Assembly: GCA_016840695.1 (NCBI GenBank)
Contig: JAEORV010000181.1
Span: forward strand, 1 to 5,088
Length of the DNA: 5,088 nt
Reading direction: 5' to 3'
DNA from: Promethearchaeota archaeon
GTDB lineage: Archaea > Asgardarchaeota > Lokiarchaeia > Sigyniarchaeales > SOKP01
Part shown: positions 1 through 3,257 of the stretch, piece after piece
Position numbering within the stretch: position 1 is the first letter of the stretch
Layout: every line of letters begins with the position of its first letter
Made by a program: the position numbers and the translations under genes
Notes under the pieces: model-generated
The model's input: only the letters and a program-made list of their open reading frames with translations
The model's database searches: none
Told to the model about the DNA's origin: nothing

Positions 1-97
1 AGTTGAGACATTGGCAAAATAGATAAGTAAATAAGCATTTATGTAGATGTAAAGGATTTGTGCAGTAAGATACACAAAAAAAATACAAAACGATTTT

Positions 98-122
98 TCT
101 TTTCAATATTCATATTAAAAGA
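98..122. repeat. Imperfect inverted repeat (6+5 bp)
   Basis: TCTTTT (98-103) pairs with AAAAGA (117-122). After one unpaired C at 104, AATAT (105-109) pairs with ATATT (112-116) across a 2-base spacer. It lies far upstream of the gene at 298, so it could be an operator-like dyad or part of a terminator for a gene to the left. In DNA this rich in A and T it may also be chance. Confidence 0.3.
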
Positions 123-241
123 TCTGTTTTCATGATGATTTGACATATATAATATCTATTTTATTTCTTGATAATTATTAAAATTGCTTATTATATTTAA
201 AGAAAAAAAGACTGATTTTAAAAAAATACTTTTATAATAAG

Positions 242-249
242 TTTAAATA
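242..249 (+). promoter_or_regulatory. Archaeal TATA box for the E1-like gene
   Basis: TTTAAATA at 242-249 matches the usual archaeal TATA consensus and follows a purine-rich AATAAG that could serve as the TFB recognition element. Transcription starting about 25 bases downstream would begin near 270-275. That leaves an untranslated leader of roughly 25 bases before the start codon at 298. The region is AT-rich, so similar strings occur by chance. Confidence 0.45.
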
Positions 250-297
250 CATAATTCGAGATCTATCATCAAACATTACTTAGATTTTTAATATAAT

Positions 298-1284
298 GTG
301 AAAATGGAATTCAATGTAAAATTATTGAACAAGCTGATGGATCTCCGATACTTTAAACAACCAAAATTAAAGGAAATAAAAATAAAACTCTTAACAAGAC
401 AAATTAAATATAGAGAGATGGTAAATCAAGATTTTAGAAATAAGGATAATAATACATTGGACAAGCTTGATAAGAAAAGATGGTCGCGACAATTATCACA
501 TAGGCTGATAAAACAGAAAAGAATAAAGGATGCTCGTATTGTTGTTTTTGGAATCGGAGGGATAGGTTCAAATGTTCTAATGGGATTAATATATTCGGGC
601 GTGCAAAACTTTAAAATTATTGATTATGATGTTGTTAAACTCTCAAATTTAAATCGTCAAACTTTATATGTCCCTAGAGATGTTGGTAGTTTAAAGACTG
701 AGAAAGCGGAAGAACGATTATTGATTATAAATCCAAATATATCAATAGAATCTTACAATATAAAAATTGACTATCCTAAGGAATTAAACATTTTAAATTT
801 AAAAGAGAAAGAGTATAACGAGGGCATTGGCAAAATCAACGAATTAATAAAATGGGGGGATATCATCGTTAATGCCATGGATTTTCAAGGCGCCCCTTAT
901 TTAATAAATGACCTATGTGTTATTAATCGTAAACCTTTTTATTGGGGAGGTGTGAACCATTTTCTTGGTGAAATATATGGCTTTTATCCAAAAAATAATA
1001 TTGCATGCTTAAGATGCATTTTTGGACCTTCAGATTTCATAAGTAAGAGTGAATTTTTACGATATAAAGAGAAAGAAAAAATAATTTCTAAAGGCATCAA
1101 TCTTGGCGCTACTGTCATCGGAACAGGGAATCTTATTTCTGAAATAATAATCCATGATATTTGTGGAATTGATACTTTTTCGCATGGCCATTTTATCATG
1201 TATGATGCATTCGAGTTTAAGATTAAAAAAATTCCAATAGAAATCGATAATGATTGTCAGTGTCAAAAATTTAATAAAAATTAA
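298..1284 (+). CDS. E1/MoeB/ThiF-like adenylating enzyme with N-terminal extension
   Basis: The protein (328 residues) is a cytosolic E1-superfamily enzyme, a family that activates the C terminus of ubiquitin-fold or other peptide carriers as an acyl-adenylate. The core from residue 61 follows MoeB closely: RWSRQL (61-66), the ATP loop GIGGIG (85-90), the DYD turn (109-111), LSNLNRQ with Arg120, Lys133, and Asp195 in NAMD. Zinc ligands CLRC (237-240) and a C-terminal Cys320/Cys322 follow MYDAF. Two points differ from MoeB (about 250 residues): a Lys- and Leu-rich extension of about 60 residues, and a longer segment near 160-185. The usual second CxxC is CxC here. The crossover region (about 248-270) has no Cys, so a transfer thiol like that of true E1s is not seen. 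The start is GTG at 298; ATG at 304 is equally possible, since neither has a Shine-Dalgarno. No carrier protein, E2 or molybdopterin gene lies nearby, so the substrate is unknown. The family call is firm. Confidence 0.88.
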   Translation: MKMEFNVKLLNKLMDLRYFKQPKLKEIKIKLLTRQIKYREMVNQDFRNKDNNTLDKLDKKRWSRQLSHRLIKQKRIKDARIVVFGIGGIGSNVLMGLIYSGVQNFKIIDYDVVKLSNLNRQTLYVPRDVGSLKTEKAEERLLIINPNISIESYNIKIDYPKELNILNLKEKEYNEGIGKINELIKWGDIIVNAMDFQGAPYLINDLCVINRKPFYWGGVNHFLGEIYGFYPKNNIACLRCIFGPSDFISKSEFLRYKEKEKIISKGINLGATVIGTGNLISEIIIHDICGIDTFSHGHFIMYDAFEFKIKKIPIEIDNDCQCQKFNKN

Positions 1285-1289
1285 TTTTT
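1276..1289 (+). terminator. Possible oligo-T terminator of the E1-like gene
   Basis: A perfect 14-base palindrome, AAAAATTAATTTTT, spans the stop codon (1282-1284) and ends in five T residues on the coding strand. Archaeal RNA polymerase often stops at such T tracts. There is no strong hairpin, so support is modest. Confidence 0.3.
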
Positions 1290-1322
1290 AATTCAAAAAT
1301 CTTAATCTGTAATGAATCAATG

Positions 1323-1346
1323 AGGAAAGAAAAAAGAAGAAGTAAA
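1323..1346 (-). terminator. Pyrimidine-rich terminator of the small peptide gene
   Basis: Read on the minus strand, this stretch is almost entirely T and C, including a run of six T residues. It begins about 27 bases after the stop codon of the small gene at 1374-1490. T-rich tracts without a stable hairpin are a normal archaeal termination signal. It also lies between two convergent genes, where a stop signal is expected. Confidence 0.4.
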
Positions 1347-1373
1347 TGTCCATTTTAGCATAATTTCTATAGT

Positions 1374-1490
1374 TTAAGGAGATCCCTCTGCGCAGCCAGG
1401 GATGCTTACTCCGGCCTCGGCCATAGTAATTCCATAGCCCACAGTTAATAAAATAGCTAATGCAGCCATTACTTTTCTATCTAGTTCCAT
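1374..1490 (-). CDS. Small membrane or secreted peptide, 38 residues, unknown
   Basis: A 38-codon frame starts at ATG 1490 and ends at TAA 1374. The peptide begins MELDRK, followed by a hydrophobic stretch from about residue 7 to 23. It then has Ala-Glu-Ala (24-26), a good signal peptidase site, and a short tail GVSIPGCAEGSP with one Cys. It could be a signal peptide releasing a 12-residue peptide, or a single-span membrane microprotein. Three things support a real gene. GGAAGTGA, a 7-of-8 match to the Shine-Dalgarno, lies 8 bases before the ATG. G+C over the frame is 53 of 117 bases by hand count, an island in very AT-rich surroundings. A T-rich terminator-like tract follows. GTG at 1502 is an alternative in-frame start but overlaps the ribosome site. 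I do not recognise a family. A decayed 5' end of a larger secreted protein is possible, but nothing coding-like follows the stop. Confidence 0.6.
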   Translation of the reverse strand: MELDRKVMAALAILLTVGYGITMAEAGVSIPGCAEGSP

Positions 1491-1498
1491 TAAATAAT

Positions 1499-1506
1499 TC
1501 ACTTCC
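1499..1506 (-). promoter_or_regulatory. Shine-Dalgarno of the small peptide gene
   Basis: On the minus strand the sequence is GGAAGTGA, one mismatch from GGAGGTGA, spaced 8 bases from the ATG at 1490. It is the only convincing ribosome binding site in the window: the E1-like and GTPase genes show none. It decides the start at 1490 over the in-frame GTG at 1502, which it overlaps. Confidence 0.6.
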
Positions 1507-1558
1507 GCTGCAATATGTCACTTCTGTTTCCTATTGCATAATTATCTTCAAATAATAG

Positions 1559-1566
1559 TATTAAAA
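1559..1566 (-). promoter_or_regulatory. Possible TATA box for the small peptide gene
   Basis: On the minus strand TTTTAATA lies about 70 bases before the ATG at 1490, which would give a leader of roughly 45 bases containing the Shine-Dalgarno. Another AT-rich candidate lies further upstream, near 1580-1595. The choice between them is not secure. Confidence 0.25.
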
Positions 1567-1741
1567 CACCCCATATTTTACTTTATATTTCAAAAGTTAA
1601 GAATTCAATTTGTAGGAGTTTTTATAGCTATATTTTAATTCATATATTCTTATATATAAAAATTAAACTAAACCATTTGTTAAATAAGAGAGTTTTAAAA
1701 CCATTTTTTCAATCCTTTTGACATATTTTAATAAAAATGTT

Positions 1742-1762
1742 TATAATTTTTTCAAAATTATA
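1742..1762. repeat. Perfect 9-bp inverted repeat upstream of tRNA-Thr
   Basis: TATAATTTT (1742-1750) and AAAATTATA (1754-1762) are exact reverse complements separated by TTC. The repeat ends 20 bases before the tRNA and overlaps the expected TATA position. It may simply be an AT-rich promoter dyad. On the minus strand it lies beyond the GTPase gene and the tRNA, where it could form a weak hairpin at a transcript end. Confidence 0.4.
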
Positions 1763-1768
1763 TTTAAT
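1755..1768 (+). promoter_or_regulatory. TATA-like region for tRNA-Thr
   Basis: AAATTATATTTAAT is centred roughly 20-25 bases before the mature 5' end of the tRNA at 1783, the distance expected for an archaeal TATA box when transcription starts just before the gene. Its exact boundaries cannot be set in this AT-rich sequence. Confidence 0.4.
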
Positions 1769-1818
1769 AACTCAAAAGTCGTGCCTCTGTGGCTTAGCGG
1801 TATAGCGATTGATTCGTA

Positions 1819-1849
1819 TTCGATAAAAAATGAGCATTTGAGAAGAAAT
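1819..1849 (+). other. tRNA intron at position 37/38
   Basis: The intron sits between A37 (1818) and A38 (1850). The splice sites fit bulge-helix-bulge geometry: bulges T36-A37-T1819 and 1848-1850, each cut after its second base. The central helix pairs 1813-1816 with 1844-1847 as three Watson-Crick pairs plus one G-A mismatch, so the motif is relaxed. Inside the intron AAATG (1828-1832) can pair with CATTT (1835-1839). The archaeal splicing endonuclease would remove it. Confidence 0.8.
1824..1840 (-). terminator. Possible terminator for the GTPase mRNA inside the tRNA intron
   Basis: Read on the minus strand, the intron gives a small AT-rich hairpin (AAATG with CATTT) followed by a T run from the six A residues at 1825-1830. 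It is the first T tract after the GTPase stop codon at 1893, about 65 bases downstream. The stem is weak, so this is an inference from position and T content. Confidence 0.25.
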
Positions 1850-1892
1850 ATCAATCGGTCGTGGGTTCAATTCCCACCAGAGGCTTAGAATT

Positions 1893-2903
1893 TTATACTT
1901 CTTCAGTCACGACAAATCTTTTTATCATTTGAAGTGCGAGCATTTTAAACGCATCTTGAATGTTCGTGCCGTCTTTAGCTGAGGTCTCGATGTAAGTCAA
2001 ACCTAATTTCTGGGCGAGCGCTTGTCCTTCTTCAGTGGTCACGTTGCGATCGTCTACTAAATCTATTTTATTACCAACTAGTACTAATGAAATGGTTGGC
2101 GACGCTTCTTTAATTTCTTTATGCCATATATCTATGTTATCGAAGGTGTCTTTTCTCGTAACATCGTAGACTACGATTCCGGCTTCTGCGTTTTCCACGT
2201 ATGTCTGTCTCACGCGTTTAAATTGACTTTGCCCCGCTAAATCCCATATTACAAACCGAACCTTGCTACTCAATCCTTCGAATTCGCATTCCTTTTTCAT
2301 TATGGATGTCCCGATAGTAGATTTATAATCCGTTTGGAAAGCGTCTTCTACGAACCTGTGAACCATGCTCGTCTTTCCAACTCCACCATCTCCCCCCAAA
2401 ATTAATTTGTAAGCATACTCTCCCGATTGAACCTTAATTTTTTGTAGGGCTCCCTTTTTCCTTTCAATTGTACCACTACTTTGAGTAATTATTTTTGGGA
2501 TCACGGGACTTACCGTACGGCCGTCAAATATCCGAGCGATCTTCTCAGCGGTCAAGTAGGCGTAGGGGAACACGGGGTCTACCATTGCAACTGCGTCTAA
2601 TACTGTAACAAAAACAGCTTCAGGTCCAGCTTCGCAGAAAATGAGCCGGTAATCTTCAGTATCAAAAGTACCGGTTCCAAAAGCACCCGAACTAAACTCT
2701 TTCGTGATTCTCGTCAAAACGGGTTCCACTAATGCGCTCACGCCTCCAACGATTTCTTCATCGACGCTTTTATCAGAACCTCCAGTAATGGCATCGATTA
2801 CTAGACCTTCTCTATTAACCACGATGACCGCTATCAAGTCTTTTCCAACTTCTTGAATGTACCACTTGAGTAAAGCGCCCAGTTTTTTCCTATCGACCGA
2901 CAA
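1893..2903 (-). CDS. Roadblock domain fused to Ras/Rab-like small GTPase
   Basis: The protein (336 residues) has two domains. Residues about 7-125 look like a roadblock/LC7 (MglB-type) domain, with the strand LIAVIVVNREGLVIDAIT (23-40) and a second half DTEDYRLIFCEAGPEAVFV (81-99). A linker of about 30 residues leads to a complete Ras-superfamily G domain. Its P-loop is GDGGVGKT (171-178), the switch I threonine is Thr196, and switch II is DLAGQ (221-225), where Gln225 matches Ras Gln61. NKID (278-281) and ETSAK (306-310) follow. It should bind and hydrolyse GTP as a molecular switch. MglB-type roadblock proteins are activators of MglA GTPases, so control in cis is plausible but inferred. The C terminus VVTEEV has no Cys, so a prenyl anchor is unlikely. 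The start is TTG at 2903: upstream there is no in-frame ATG or GTG before a stop, and the next Met (107) would cut the first domain. It is visibly richer in G+C than its neighbours. The partner and pathway are unknown. Confidence 0.9.
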   Translation of the reverse strand: MSVDRKKLGALLKWYIQEVGKDLIAVIVVNREGLVIDAITGGSDKSVDEEIVGGVSALVEPVLTRITKEFSSGAFGTGTFDTEDYRLIFCEAGPEAVFVTVLDAVAMVDPVFPYAYLTAEKIARIFDGRTVSPVIPKIITQSSGTIERKKGALQKIKVQSGEYAYKLILGGDGGVGKTSMVHRFVEDAFQTDYKSTIGTSIMKKECEFEGLSSKVRFVIWDLAGQSQFKRVRQTYVENAEAGIVVYDVTRKDTFDNIDIWHKEIKEASPTISLVLVGNKIDLVDDRNVTTEEGQALAQKLGLTYIETSAKDGTNIQDAFKMLALQMIKRFVVTEEV

Positions 2904-2945
2904 GAATTTAACCCATATTGTTGCTAATTTTTCACGTGTAATTGT

Positions 2946-2955
2946 TATTTATAAA
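2946..2955 (-). promoter_or_regulatory. TATA box of the GTPase gene
   Basis: On the minus strand TTTATAAATA is a near-ideal archaeal TATA box, centred about 48 bases before the TTG start at 2903. Transcription would begin near 2925, giving a leader of roughly 22 bases. No Shine-Dalgarno is visible in that leader. Confidence 0.5.
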
Positions 2956-3088
2956 TTAAGATATTTATATTAGTTTATCTACTAAAAAATGAAAATTGTG
3001 GAATATAAATTTATTTAATAGTAAAACATGAAAAATTAAAAAAAAATTTATATTTTGTTGTTTTTACTTTATTGCATTAGCATCAAAT

Positions 3089-3098
3089 CAATTATTTA
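3089..3098 (+). promoter_or_regulatory. TATA-like region for tRNA-Leu
   Basis: CAATTATTTA is centred about 20 bases before the mature 5' end of tRNA-Leu at 3114, close to the spacing expected for an archaeal TATA box. The match to consensus is weak and the surroundings are AT-rich. Confidence 0.3.
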
Positions 3099-3113
3099 CT
3101 TCATTTAACATTC

Positions 3114-3198
3114 GCAGGAGTTGCCAAGCCTGGTCAACGGTGCTGGACCGAGGCTCCAGTCTCATAGGAGTTCGAGGGTTCGAATCCCTCCTCCTGCA
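3114..3198 (+). tRNA. tRNA-Leu(GAG), type II with long variable arm
   Basis: Acceptor GCAGGAG (3114-3120) pairs with CTCCTGC (3191-3197), followed by A73 at 3198; CCA is not encoded. The D arm has a three-pair stem with one G-U pair. Anticodon stem CTGGA (3143-3147) pairs with TCCAG (3155-3159) around loop CC-GAG-GC, so the anticodon is GAG, reading CUC and CUU. The variable arm forms CTC/GAG around ATAG, and T stem GAGGG pairs with CCCTC around TTCGAAT. The long variable arm and A73 fit leucine. The oddity is C at position 33 (3149) where U is nearly universal. All other parts are intact, so it does not look like a pseudogene. Confidence 0.92.
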
Positions 3199-3221
3199 CT
3201 TAAATTTCTGTTCAAACAATT

Positions 3222-3242
3222 AAAAATTCGTGTTTATCACGA
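3222..3242 (-). terminator. Hairpin and oligo-T terminator of the DP2 gene
   Basis: On the minus strand TCGTG and CACGA (3228-3232 with 3238-3242) form a 5-base-pair stem around a 5-base loop, followed by a run of five T residues (3222-3226). It lies about 15 bases past the DP2 stop codon at 3258. On the plus strand the same hairpin follows tRNA-Leu by 29 bases but lacks a good T run. Confidence 0.5.
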
Positions 3243-3257
3243 TTTAAGAATGAATCA

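Larger units (their letters stand above)
1..297. other. AT-rich non-coding leader
   Basis: No gene is supported here. All three forward frames close within the first 30 bases, so no plus-strand gene runs in from the left. On the minus strand an ATG at base 38 is open to the window edge, but only 12 codons are visible and no ribosome binding site precedes it. The stretch is made mostly of A and T runs. It contains an imperfect inverted repeat at 98-122 and a TATA-like box at 242-249 that suits the gene starting at 298. Confidence 0.6.
1521..1782. other. AT-rich spacer between small gene and tRNA-Thr
   Basis: No coding frame or RNA gene is supported. The stretch is dominated by A and T runs with frequent stops in all frames. 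It must hold the promoter of the small minus-strand gene and that of tRNA-Thr, and it contains a perfect 9-base inverted repeat at 1742-1762. Confidence 0.5.
1783..1885 (+). tRNA. tRNA-Thr(CGU) with a 31-base intron
   Basis: A full cloverleaf is visible. Acceptor stem GCCTCTG (1783-1789) pairs with CAGAGGC (1878-1884). The D arm has A14, G18, G19 and A21. Anticodon stem ATTGA (1808-1812) pairs with TCAAT (1851-1855). T stem GTGGG pairs with CCCAC around loop TTCAATT. The discriminator is T at 1885, and CCA is not encoded. After removing 1819-1849 the anticodon loop is TT-CGT-AA, giving anticodon CGU for ACG codons. G1-C72, C2-G71, G35, U36 and U73 fit archaeal threonine identity as I recall it. 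The mature length is 72 bases. The gene ends 7 bases before the stop codon of the convergent GTPase gene. Confidence 0.93.

Noticed and set aside
1..38. Possible start of a minus-strand gene at ATG 38 running off the left edge
   Set aside because: Only 12 codons are visible, with no Shine-Dalgarno and no well-placed TATA box; it cannot be supported.
984..1199. 71-codon minus-strand frame
   Set aside because: It lies wholly inside the well-supported E1-like gene on the other strand, has no recognisable motifs, and no ribosome site.
1057..1266. 69-codon minus-strand frame
   Set aside because: It is also antisense to the conserved part of the E1-like gene and has low-complexity content.
298..1284. 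A eukaryote-like ubiquitin conjugation cluster around the E1-like gene
   Set aside because: No ubiquitin, E2, RING or JAMM-type gene is present in the window, and the enzyme lacks a clear transfer cysteine.
2989..3018. Tiny plus-strand frame starting at ATG 2989
   Set aside because: Nine codons in AT-rich DNA with no ribosome site; chance.
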